This document shows, piece by piece, positions 53,285 through 61,263 of a DNA stretch of 64,000 bases. Source of the DNA: Mucilaginibacter psychrotolerans (GTDB lineage: Bacteria > Bacteroidota > Bacteroidia > Sphingobacteriales > Sphingobacteriaceae); NCBI RefSeq assembly GCF_004519315.1, contig NZ_SOZE01000002.1, positions 1 through 64,000 of the forward strand. Reading direction: 5' to 3'. Position 1 is the stretch's first letter. The number at the start of each line of letters is the position of its first letter. Position numbers and translations under genes: made by a program. The notes below the pieces were generated by a model. That model had not been told where the DNA came from, did no database searches, and saw only the letters and a program-made list of their open reading frames with translations.

Positions 53285-53399
53285 GAAAAACAAAAGGTAT
53301 AATACTAGCCAAAAAGAATTAAAGCTTCTTCAAACATCCGGCCCGTCTCACCTGCTTAGGTGGGTCTAGTGCGGTAAGCTACAACAAATATCTTTAATC

Positions 53400-53666
53400 T
53401 TATTTAATTAATTCTTTCAGGTAGAAATACTTATCAGCTGGCATGTCCATTAAAATTCCGCATTGCTCTACAGCATCATAAAGCTCTGCGCTTATCGGGA
53501 TAGAAAATTCAAATAGCTGTTCTACGAGTTGCTCTAATGCGAGGAGAGGTTCGCCATACTCGACAAACTCTTCGGCAGAGGTAATATCTTTCTGCGGCAA
53601 TGCAGTTTCCTTAGCCTTGCTAATTAGCTCTTTTAATGCCCGATTTAATTTTCTGTAGCCAAACAC
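53400..53666 (-). CDS. Small helical protein, immunity-like
   Basis: 88-aa protein, all-helical by pattern, with SAEEFVEYGEPLLALEQLVE followed by SIPISAELYDAVEQCG. This layout resembles the MafI-type small immunity proteins that protect against contact-dependent toxins. No toxin gene is adjacent, so it could be an orphan immunity gene. The family assignment is tentative. Confidence 0.55.
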   Translation of the reverse strand: MFGYRKLNRALKELISKAKETALPQKDITSAEEFVEYGEPLLALEQLVEQLFEFSIPISAELYDAVEQCGILMDMPADKYFYLKELIK

Positions 53667-53745
53667 AATATAAAGCTAACGCAAAAAAAGCAGATGCTAA
53701 TTAAAACATCTGCTCTTTTCATCTGCACATTTATAATCTGCACAT

Positions 53746-55296
53746 CTATAACTTAATCTCTTCGTCTTTGCCCGAGAAGAAGTGGAACTCGGTTATCTGG
53801 TAAGCTGGGTTGCTTTTTACCTTTATCCACTGGTTGTACTTAAAGTACCATTTCATCTGGCGGTTAAAGATGCCCTTTTTGATGAATGCTTCAACGTACG
53901 GGTGTACTGTAAGCGTAATGTTTTTCTCGTTTTGCTCCTCCAGGATGAAGTTGAAGTTGTTTTCGATATCATCCAGTAACAATACGGTTGGGCGTATAGT
54001 GCCCGTGCCATGGCAGGCAGGACAAACCTCGCTGGTAACGATATTCATTTCGGGCCTTACGCGCTGGCGGGTAATTTGTATCAGCCCGAACTTGCTTGGC
54101 GGCAAAATGGTGTGTTTGGCGCGGTCGTCGGCCATTTGGGCCTTCAGGTAATCAAACAGTTCCTTGCGGTTGTTTGGCTTGTGCATGTCAATAAAATCGA
54201 CTACCACAATGCCGCCCATATCGCGCAGGCGCAGCTGGCGGGCAATTTCTTTTGCCGCTTCCTTATTTACCTGGTAAGCGTTATCCTCCTGGTTCTCTTT
54301 ATTAGCTGTGCGGTTGCCGCTGTTTACGTCGATAACGTGCAGGGCTTCGGTATGCTCAATAACCAGGTAGGCGCCGCCTGCCAGGTTAACTGTTTTGCCG
54401 AATGCGCCTTTTATCTGCTTATCCACACCGTGGTGCTCAAATATGGGCTCCTTGTGTTTGTGCAGGCGCACAATGCCTTCCATTTCGGGAGAGATCTCGT
54501 GGATGTATGATTTTACATCCTCGTACATGCTCTGCTCGTTCACATAAATGTGCTGAAAATCCGGGTTCAATATATCCCGCAGGATAGTTGACGTACGGCC
54601 AATTTCGCCCAAAACTTTTTTGGAAGGTTCGGTGCCGTGCAGTTTGGTTACAAAGGTTTCCCATTTGGATATCAGATCCAGCAGATCCTTCTGCAACTCA
54701 TCTACACCCTTACTTTCAGATACGGTGCGTATAATTACGCCGAAATGCTTTGGTTTAATGCTCTCTACCACCTTGCGCAGGCGTGTGCGCTCGGTATTGC
54801 TCTTTATCTTTTTAGAGATGGATATCACCTCAGAAAAAGGTACCAAAACAACATAGCGGCCTGCAATAGACAGGTCGCTGCTAAGCCTGGGGCCTTTTGT
54901 TGAAATAGGCTCCTTAGCAATTTGTACCGGTACAAGCATTCCCTTTGATAAAACATCAGAGATTTTGCCTCCTTTGTTTATATCCGCCTCGAGCTTAAAG
55001 TTATCTAAAAGCTTCGATTGGTATCCCCCGCTACGTACTTGTTTGGTGAGCTTTAGCAGGCTTTGTACCTGCGGCCCCAAATCAAGATAATGCAAAAAGG
55101 CATCCTTCTCGTAACCAACATCCACAAAAGCAGCATTCAGGCTCGGCATAATTTTTTTAATGCGGCCTAAATACAAATCTCCAACAGTATAATTATTGGT
55201 GATGTGCTCTTTATGGAGTTCTACAAGTTGTTTGTCCTGTAATAATGCAATAGTAGCCCCGTTGGGGGATGAATCGATAATTAATTCTTTTATCAA
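53746..55296 (-). CDS. rng: Ribonuclease G/E family endoribonuclease
   Basis: 516-aa single-strand endoribonuclease that matures rRNA and degrades mRNA. It has an S1-like N-terminal domain (~37-120) and the catalytic core with Asp323 (HVIDVNSGN) and Asp367 (VVVDFIDMHK) as metal ligands. The CPACHGTG zinc-link (Cys425/Cys428) joins subunits in the tetramer. The length fits RNase G rather than the much longer enterobacterial RNase E. It follows the HU-TPR-mS38 unit across a terminator. Confidence 0.94.
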   Translation of the reverse strand: MIKELIIDSSPNGATIALLQDKQLVELHKEHITNNYTVGDLYLGRIKKIMPSLNAAFVDVGYEKDAFLHYLDLGPQVQSLLKLTKQVRSGGYQSKLLDNFKLEADINKGGKISDVLSKGMLVPVQIAKEPISTKGPRLSSDLSIAGRYVVLVPFSEVISISKKIKSNTERTRLRKVVESIKPKHFGVIIRTVSESKGVDELQKDLLDLISKWETFVTKLHGTEPSKKVLGEIGRTSTILRDILNPDFQHIYVNEQSMYEDVKSYIHEISPEMEGIVRLHKHKEPIFEHHGVDKQIKGAFGKTVNLAGGAYLVIEHTEALHVIDVNSGNRTANKENQEDNAYQVNKEAAKEIARQLRLRDMGGIVVVDFIDMHKPNNRKELFDYLKAQMADDRAKHTILPPSKFGLIQITRQRVRPEMNIVTSEVCPACHGTGTIRPTVLLLDDIENNFNFILEEQNEKNITLTVHPYVEAFIKKGIFNRQMKWYFKYNQWIKVKSNPAYQITEFHFFSGKDEEIKL

Positions 55297-55341
55297 TTGC
55301 TACTCCATTTCTTAAAACGGTGCCATAGGCACCGCGGGTTG

Positions 55342-55384
55342 GGAAAAAATAAAACATAAATAGTCCCGCAGGTTGTGCGGGACT
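55342..55384 (-). terminator. Terminator between the mS38-like gene and rng
   Basis: On the minus strand AGTCCCGCA pairs with TGCGGGACT (55362-55384, 5-nt loop) and is followed by a U-rich tract. Confidence 0.8.
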
Positions 55385-55404
55385 TCATAAACTATCGCGA
55401 TAGC

Positions 55405-55494
55405 TTATTTTTTCTTATGCCTGTTTTTTCTTAAACGCTTTTTGCGTTTGTGGGTAGCCATTTTATGTCTCTTACGTTTTTTACCGCTTGGCAT
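55405..55494 (-). CDS. 29-residue basic ribosomal protein, mS38/COX24-like
   Basis: A very short gene encoding MPSGKKRKRHKMATHKRKKR followed by LRKNRHKKK. About two thirds of its residues are Lys, Arg or His. It matches the small AURKAIP1/COX24-domain proteins of Bacteroidota, related to the mitochondrial small-subunit protein mS38. It presumably binds rRNA in the 30S subunit. It lies between the TPR gene (22 bp upstream) and a terminator, so it is the last gene of the HU-TPR unit. Confidence 0.85.
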   Translation of the reverse strand: MPSGKKRKRHKMATHKRKKRLRKNRHKKK

Positions 55495-55516
55495 GATAAT
55501 AATTTTTAAGTGTGAT

Positions 55517-56362
55517 TTATTTTTTTAATTCTTTTATAAATTCGTCGATACGCTGCGCCTCTACAGGGTCGCCTATCAATTCCTTACATTTTTCATAAGC
55601 CGCAATGGCTTCTTTCTTTTGGCCCAGTTGTTTGTAACTTTCTGCCAGGTAAAAGTAGGGCTCAAGCTCTTCTTTTATGGCAATCATGGTTTTAAACCTG
55701 GCTACGGCCTTATCGTATTGCCCGCTCTTCATGGCAAACATGCCTAAGTTGAGCAATGCCGAGTGGTTCTTAGGGTCCTGCTTTACTACATCGAGCAATA
55801 GAGCAATTCCCTGCATGGGCATGCCGCCACCGTTTACATAAGCAACACCCAGGCCGGTTTTGGCCTCCAGATCGTTTGGCTTTTGTTTGGTGGCATTGGT
55901 AAATGCCGTTGCTGCTTTTGCGCTTAAACCTTGCTGTGCCTGTGCATCCTGCGATGCGCGGGTAGCTTCGTTAAAACGGTTACCGGCGTTTACCCAATCG
56001 TCAAACTTGCTGGTGCGTTGGGCTACGTCCTGGTAATAAAAAGCTGCCGGTGCAGGTTGCCTTGCGGCGTCCCAAAGGGCAGCAATCTCAAGCTGTAAGT
56101 TTGCTTTGTCTGCATCAGATGCAGTTTTCAGCTTTTCTTCCAGCGTGCTTACCTGCTGCGCCTGTTGTGCGCTTAAGGCCGGCCGGGCAATTTCCTCAAC
56201 CGAAGCTAGTGTCACTTCGGTAGCAGGCTGCGCCGCATCGGCTGCAGCAGCTGGTTTGCTGCCGGCATCCTGGGCTTTTACCAAACCTTTAACGGGTTGC
56301 ATATACAAATAGCCCATAGTAAGTACTACTATTGCGCATACGGCTATCTGTTTTTTATTCAT
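55517..56362 (-). CDS. Tetratricopeptide-repeat protein, membrane-anchored
   Basis: 281-aa protein with an N-terminal hydrophobic helix (~5-22) that serves as anchor or signal, an Ala-rich linker (~35-50), a coiled region (~60-100) and three or four TPR units in the C-terminal half (e.g. HSALLNLGMFAMKSGQYDKA and EPYFYLAESYKQLGQKKEA). It is probably a periplasmic assembly or interaction factor. It starts 6 bp after the HU gene and is cotranscribed with it. This HU-TPR-RNase G order is commonly seen in the family. Confidence 0.85.
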   Translation of the reverse strand: MNKKQIAVCAIVVLTMGYLYMQPVKGLVKAQDAGSKPAAAADAAQPATEVTLASVEEIARPALSAQQAQQVSTLEEKLKTASDADKANLQLEIAALWDAARQPAPAAFYYQDVAQRTSKFDDWVNAGNRFNEATRASQDAQAQQGLSAKAATAFTNATKQKPNDLEAKTGLGVAYVNGGGMPMQGIALLLDVVKQDPKNHSALLNLGMFAMKSGQYDKAVARFKTMIAIKEELEPYFYLAESYKQLGQKKEAIAAYEKCKELIGDPVEAQRIDEFIKELKK

Positions 56363-56368
56363 TGCTTA

Positions 56369-56674
56369 TTATTTGCTTGCTTTAGCGGTGGTTTTGTTGC
56401 CGGTGCGTACTTTCTCTACAAAAGTTTTTGCTGGCTTAAAGCTTGGCACGAAGTGCTCGGGGATAATAATGGCAGTGTTTTTTGAGATGTTACGGGCGGT
56501 TTTTTTAGCCCTCTTTTTTACTACGAAACTACCGAAGCCTCTAACGTAAACATTTTCGCCGCCTACCATTGAGCTTTTTACTACTTTGAAAAATGCTTCA
56601 ACGGTTTCCTGCACATCAACCTTCTCGATACCTGTTTTAGAAGAGATTTCAGCTATAATTTCTGCCTTGGTCAT
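56369..56674 (-). CDS. HU-family histone-like DNA-binding protein
   Basis: 101-aa dimeric nucleoid protein. The HU/IHF core starts MTKAEIIAEISSKTGI and includes NVYVRGFGSFVVKKRAKKTA and a PEHFVPSFKPAKTF arm. A short Lys/Thr-rich C-terminal tail (GNKTTAKASK) is added. It bends and compacts DNA. It has its own promoter and is first of the HU-TPR-mS38 unit. Confidence 0.95.
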   Translation of the reverse strand: MTKAEIIAEISSKTGIEKVDVQETVEAFFKVVKSSMVGGENVYVRGFGSFVVKKRAKKTARNISKNTAIIIPEHFVPSFKPAKTFVEKVRTGNKTTAKASK

Positions 56675-56725
56675 ATCCTGTTTTCTTTATTTAAAATGTA
56701 TAAATACTTAACTGTTTTGGGGTTG

Positions 56726-56733
56726 CAAAAGTA
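56726..56733 (-). promoter_or_regulatory. -7 promoter element of the HU gene
   Basis: The minus strand reads TACTTTTG, a full TAnnTTTG match followed by CAACCCC, 52 nt before the ATG. No clear TTTG -33 partner is visible. Confidence 0.45.
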
Positions 56734-56833
56734 TCGCTTTAAATTTAAAGAATAAAATAATTGCTGCATTTTTTTTGCAAGTGCTCAAAACAGGCGTTTA
56801 GGGGCTTAAATTATGATACTGAGATGGATAAAG

Positions 56834-56841
56834 TATCTTTG
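56834..56841 (+). promoter_or_regulatory. -7 promoter element of mutY
   Basis: TATCTTTG is a perfect TAnnTTTG and ends 6 nt before the ATG at 56848. This fixes the mutY start and implies little or no 5' leader. Confidence 0.45.
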
Positions 56842-56847
56842 CAAAAC

Positions 56848-57894
56848 ATGGATTTATCTACCGAATTGATTGACTGGTACCAGCAAAACAAGCGCGATTT
56901 GCCCTGGCGCAACACTACCGATGCTTACCTCATATGGCTATCTGAAATTATACTGCAACAAACCCGTGTAGAGCAGGGAATGCCTTATTATTACCGCTTT
57001 GCAGAGAAATATCCAACGGTTTCGCACTTTGCTAAGGCACCCGAAGACGATATTTTGAAGCTTTGGCAAGGCCTGGGCTATTACTCGCGGGGGCGCAATA
57101 TGCTCAAGACGGCACAATTGGTGCAACAGCAATATAATGGCGTGTTCCCTACCACTTATCAGGAACTGATAAAACTAAAAGGCATAGGCGAATATACCGC
57201 CGCAGCGATATCTTCTTTTTCGGCAAATGAGCCAAGGGCAGTGGTAGATGGCAACGTTTACCGCGTGCTGGCCAGGTTTTTTGGAATAGATGAGCCGATT
57301 AATTCGCCAAAAGGGAAGAAGCTTTTTCAGCAATTGGCAGATGAGGCGTTAAACAGGCAGCACCCCGCCCTGCATAACCAGGCTATGATGGAATTTGGGG
57401 CCATGCTGTGCAAACCCCGTAACCCGGCATGCGGTATTTGCCCGGTACGCCTGGGTTGCGTAGCGTTTGCAAGCAATGCAACAACCGCCCTGCCGGTGAA
57501 ATTAAAGACGGTAAAAGTGCGCAAACGTTTTTTTAACTATTTGTTAATTACGGATGGCGGAAACCTGTTGATGAACAAACGTGGCGAGGGTGATATATGG
57601 GCCAATATGTACGATTTACCCCTGATAGAAACCGATGGATTGATGGAGCCCGAAGCGCTGCTGCAATTGCCCGAAATAGTTGATTTTTTTGGCGAAAATG
57701 CAGTTATAAAGCAAAAAACAACTGTAATTAAGCATATACTTACGCATCAGCAACTATTTATTCGTTTTGTGATATTAGATGTTGCGCCGCTTAAGTTGAA
57801 AAAAAACTGGTTTTATACAACCGTTCGGAATACGGAAAATTTAGCTATGCCGAAGACTATTTTTATATTTATAAAAGATTTTTTTAATTTCTAA
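56848..57894 (+). CDS. mutY: A/G-specific adenine DNA glycosylase
   Basis: 348-aa base-excision repair enzyme that removes A mispaired with 8-oxoG. Catalytic Glu33 (LSEIILQQTR), the helix-hairpin-helix LKGIGEYTAAAI (110-121) with Asp134 (VVDGNVYRV), and the [4Fe-4S] cysteines CKPRNPACGICPVRLGC are all present. A C-terminal NUDIX-like recognition domain follows. The ATG at 56848 is preferred over two upstream in-frame starts because the promoter element lies between them. It is followed by ssb after 23 bp. Confidence 0.95.
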   Translation: MDLSTELIDWYQQNKRDLPWRNTTDAYLIWLSEIILQQTRVEQGMPYYYRFAEKYPTVSHFAKAPEDDILKLWQGLGYYSRGRNMLKTAQLVQQQYNGVFPTTYQELIKLKGIGEYTAAAISSFSANEPRAVVDGNVYRVLARFFGIDEPINSPKGKKLFQQLADEALNRQHPALHNQAMMEFGAMLCKPRNPACGICPVRLGCVAFASNATTALPVKLKTVKVRKRFFNYLLITDGGNLLMNKRGEGDIWANMYDLPLIETDGLMEPEALLQLPEIVDFFGENAVIKQKTTVIKHILTHQQLFIRFVILDVAPLKLKKNWFYTTVRNTENLAMPKTIFIFIKDFFNF

Positions 57895-57917
57895 ATAATT
57901 TTCCGTTATTTTATGGC

Positions 57918-58349
57918 ATGTCTGGAATTAATAAAGTAATACTTGTAGGTCATTTAGGAAAGGACCCGGAGGTAAGGCATTTGGAAGGCGGCGTGGCCGT
58001 AGCAAGCTTTCCCTTAGCTACTTCTGAAACGTTTAACAAGGATGGCCGTAAGGTAGAGCAAACAGAGTGGCATAATATAGTAATGTGGAGGGGGCTGGCC
58101 GATGTAGCAGCTAAATTCTTGCAAAAAGGCAAGCTGGTTTACATAGAAGGCAAATTACGCACCCGTTCTTTTGAAGATAAAGAAGGCATCAAAAAGTACA
58201 CTACAGAAGTGGTAGCCGAAAACTTTACCATGCTTGGCCGCAAAACCGATTTTGAGCATAGTGACAATACGCCCCGCAACGGCTTAAAGCATAATACTGA
58301 TGCCAACGAAAGCGTCGAAATAGCCGATACAGACGGACTCTCCTTTTAA
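57918..58349 (+). CDS. ssb: Single-stranded DNA-binding protein
   Basis: 143-aa OB-fold protein starting MSGINKVILVGHLGKDPEVR. The core (1-105) contains QTEWHNIVMW and VYIEGKLRTRS, and the C-terminal tip ends ADTDGLSF. That tip is acidic with a terminal Phe and recruits partner proteins. It is cotranscribed with mutY and ended by a terminator. Confidence 0.96.
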   Translation: MSGINKVILVGHLGKDPEVRHLEGGVAVASFPLATSETFNKDGRKVEQTEWHNIVMWRGLADVAAKFLQKGKLVYIEGKLRTRSFEDKEGIKKYTTEVVAENFTMLGRKTDFEHSDNTPRNGLKHNTDANESVEIADTDGLSF

Positions 58350-58360
58350 CCCCTATTTAA

Positions 58361-58656
58361 TTTAAACAATGAAGCCCTGCCGAGATGATCAGCAGGGTTT
58401 TTTTGTTTGTAGTTTGAATGTTGAACACCGAATGCTGAATACCGAATGATGAAGTTTTTACTTCGACATTCGATATTCAAATCCTCCAACTTTCCTTTCA
58501 CCCCCCCCAGACAGTTTAAACAACGAAGCCCTGCCGGGATTCAGCAGGGCTTCGTCGTGTGTAGTTAGAATGTTGAACACCGAACGCTGAACTCCGAATG
58601 ATGAAGTTTTTACTTCGCCATTCGGAGTTCGACATTCATCATTCGACATTCAAACA
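58361..58656. repeat. Tandemly duplicated terminator-plus-palindrome unit
   Basis: The unit at 58361-58486 and the unit at 58515-58656 share TTTAAACAA, a GAAGCCCTGC/GCAGGG hairpin, a GAATGTTGAACACCGAA arm, ATGATGAAGTTTTTACTTCG and a closing ATTCAAA arm. They are not identical, so the duplication is not recent. A run of eight C (58501-58508) separates them. Together they fill the 313-bp gap. Confidence 0.8.
58375..58404 (+). terminator. Terminator of mutY-ssb
   Basis: CCCTGC and GCAGGG form the stem around an 11-nt loop, followed by seven T. The second copy at 58523-58555 has a longer perfect 12-bp stem but lacks the T tract. Confidence 0.8.
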
Positions 58657-58662
58657 AGCCTA

Positions 58663-60882
58663 TTACCTCGCTCCCGGCGGGCAATACTGGCGTAAATAGT
58701 TGGTGTACATGGTGTGCAGGTGCGTGCCGGTACCGGGGCCTTCTGATATACTGTGCGTGCGGTTGGGGTACAGCATCAGTTGGAACTGTTTATTGTACTT
58801 TACCAATTCGTTTATCAACTGCTCGGCGTTAGTGTAATGCACGTTATCGTCGCCGGTGCCATGTACGTAAAGCAGGTTGCCTTTAAGGTTTTTGGCGTAA
58901 GTAATAGGCGAGCCTTTGGTGAATGCTTCACGACCAGCCGCATCTACCGGCACGCCGGTGTAACGCTCCTGGTAAATATTATCGTAAGTAAGCTGGTTAC
59001 CAACGGCTGCCACGGCTATACCGGTTTTAAATATATCGCCGTATTGGAACATCAGGTTAAGGGTTGATGAGCCACCGCCGCTCCAGCCCCATACCGCTAC
59101 GCGGCTGCTATCCAGGTAGCTGCGGTCCTTAAGCAATTGCCTGGTACCCATCGCCACATCGCGGACGTTGGTAGTGCCAATGCCTTTGTAAATAGATTTG
59201 CGCCACTCGCGGCCTTTAGGCACTGGCGTGCCCCGGTTATCTATCGACATATAGATGTAGCCATCCTTAGCCATATCGCCGGTGTACATAAAGTTGTAAT
59301 TTATGCCGTACTCATCCTTTACGGTTTGGCCCCATGGCTCGCCGTAAACGTATAGTACCACAGGGTATTTCTTTGTTGGGTCGAAATTATCTGGTTTTTG
59401 CATCCAGCCGTCCATTGTAACGCCATCTTCGGTTTTCACCTGGAAGAACTCCACGTTAGATTTTGCTTTTGCATCTGCCGATGCGCTGATGGCTTTCTGT
59501 ACCTGCTCCTCGCCGCTAAAGGTTTTGTGCGTAGGTAATGCTACCACCTCGCTCACGCCCTGCGTGTAATAGTTAGTGAAAGAATGCGTTGCGGCTTTGC
59601 CGTTTGGCGATACATCGTACTCGTGGGTGCCGGGTTCGTTTAACGGCGTAAGGCGTTCGGCTTTGCCGCTGCCATCCAGTTTGGTGCGGTAGAGGTATTT
59701 CTGCGTGGCATTATCAGGCGAGGCCGAGAAATACACATAGCCCGAAAGTTCGTCAATGGCGTTTATCTGCATTACATCGTAATTGCCTTTGGTAATAAGC
59801 TTCTCCTTTTTGCCATCGCGGCTAATGCGGTACAAGTGGCGCCAGCCATCTTTCTCGCTGGCCCATAAAAACTCTTTGCCTTTGTTGAACCAGTTCCAGC
59901 CGCCATAATAATAGGTTGATTCCCACTCGGGCAGGATATCTATCCAGGCGGCATCAGTTTCCTGGTATATGGTGCTGCCTTTGCCGCTTGAAACGTTCAG
60001 CATCATTACTTCAGTATGGTTTTGTGCCCGGTTCATGTGCTCAATAATGAGTTCGCTGCTGTTGCCGGCCCACTCCATACGCGGCACGTACGATTGCAGC
60101 ACGGCATCGGTTGGGATATCCATCCATTTGGTGCTGCCGCCTGCCGCGCTGATAACACCCACTTTAAAAGGCGATGGTGCTTCGCCGGCAATGGGGTACT
60201 CTACCGGTTTTACAAAGGGGTATATCGAATCGGTAGTGTTCAGCATCAGATAGTTTTTGGTTTTGCTGGCATCTATCTGCCAGTAGGCAATCTGCTTGCT
60301 ATCGGGGCTCCAGCGGAAACCATCGCGGCAAAAGAATTCTTCCTCGTACACCCAATCGAAAGTACCGTTGATAAGTTTATCGGTACCATCGGTGGTAAGT
60401 TGCTTAATGCTGTTATCGGCCAATGTCTCTACATAAATGTTATGCCCGCTTACATAGCCTACCTTGCTGCCATCAGGCGAAAGCTTGCCAAACATTAAAG
60501 ACGATACCGGCAATTTGCCGCCAAGCTGGGTGAGCTTTTTGGTGCTCAGATCGTACACCCAATAATCGCCACGGGTGCGGTAGCGCCAAACTTGTTTAGC
60601 GTTGGTATATATAAGCACCTTTTGCCCATCGGCACTCAGGTAAAACCTAAAAGGCGCAATGGCTTTGCCGCCTTGCGGGGTAAGCATTTCCTTGCTTAGC
60701 AATACGGTTTTTTTGGCGGCATCGCGGGCATCAAGCACCACAATTTCGCCGCTTTGTACTTTATAGTATTGGTAGCCATCATTTGCCCAATGGGTTGATG
60801 GTATTTGCGCAAATGCCGCCCTTTGGGCCAGCATCATCAATAAAAACATAACAAGGGCAAGGCCTCGGCGGTTGATTTTCAT
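58663..60882 (-). CDS. S9-family prolyl peptidase, DPP-IV type
   Basis: 739-aa exported serine peptidase removing Xaa-Pro dipeptides. A signal peptide (1-25) leads to an eight-bladed DPPIV_N propeller (~80-450, with the DWVYEEEF motif that anchors the substrate N-terminus) and the alpha/beta-hydrolase domain. The catalytic residues are Ser601 (GWSGGG), Asp678 (GTGDDNV) and His710 (NRTHSI). The nucleophile elbow is GWSGGG rather than the more common GWSYGG. It is monocistronic. Confidence 0.92.
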   Translation of the reverse strand: MKINRRGLALVMFLLMMLAQRAAFAQIPSTHWANDGYQYYKVQSGEIVVLDARDAAKKTVLLSKEMLTPQGGKAIAPFRFYLSADGQKVLIYTNAKQVWRYRTRGDYWVYDLSTKKLTQLGGKLPVSSLMFGKLSPDGSKVGYVSGHNIYVETLADNSIKQLTTDGTDKLINGTFDWVYEEEFFCRDGFRWSPDSKQIAYWQIDASKTKNYLMLNTTDSIYPFVKPVEYPIAGEAPSPFKVGVISAAGGSTKWMDIPTDAVLQSYVPRMEWAGNSSELIIEHMNRAQNHTEVMMLNVSSGKGSTIYQETDAAWIDILPEWESTYYYGGWNWFNKGKEFLWASEKDGWRHLYRISRDGKKEKLITKGNYDVMQINAIDELSGYVYFSASPDNATQKYLYRTKLDGSGKAERLTPLNEPGTHEYDVSPNGKAATHSFTNYYTQGVSEVVALPTHKTFSGEEQVQKAISASADAKAKSNVEFFQVKTEDGVTMDGWMQKPDNFDPTKKYPVVLYVYGEPWGQTVKDEYGINYNFMYTGDMAKDGYIYMSIDNRGTPVPKGREWRKSIYKGIGTTNVRDVAMGTRQLLKDRSYLDSSRVAVWGWSGGGSSTLNLMFQYGDIFKTGIAVAAVGNQLTYDNIYQERYTGVPVDAAGREAFTKGSPITYAKNLKGNLLYVHGTGDDNVHYTNAEQLINELVKYNKQFQLMLYPNRTHSISEGPGTGTHLHTMYTNYLRQYCPPGAR

Positions 60883-61263
60883 GTCGAAATGAGATTAAAC
60901 GTTTGCTGATTTTTGGGGATAGCAGTTAAAAATAAGCGCCTCGGCTTGTAAAAAGAGGCTGCGATATCATAAAACTATTTAATAAAAACCGCTAGAAATA
61001 AATCTGGCTTAGTATGCGCTGTGTTTATTCCTTGGTGTGCTTAGTGGTTAATTTTTACCACAAAGAGCACCAGGATTTTGCACAAAGTTCACAAAGATAT
61101 ATTGTGGCTAAATTTTACGCTGTTGTTCGATCGTGGTTTTTGTTTATGATATTGCCCCTTGAAAACTTAAAAGCGATTACTGCTGTTATTTGTTAACAAA
61201 CCATTACCCCGGTAAATTTTGCGTTAAATTAGCATTTTAAAGCCTTGATTTAAATATCCGCCC
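60883..61263. other. 381-bp gap without a convincing gene
   Basis: The gap separates divergent genes. It holds GCCTC/GAGGC words near 60942 that could pair and CACAAAG-rich fragments near 61055-61100 like those of dispersed repeats. A near-promoter TAAATTTTG lies at about 61213. No coding frame here looks real. Confidence 0.5.

Noticed and set aside
61014..61196. 60-codon frame in the gap before the serine hydrolase
   Set aside because: It covers CACAAAG-type repeat fragments, has no promoter or ribosome site, and matches no known small protein.
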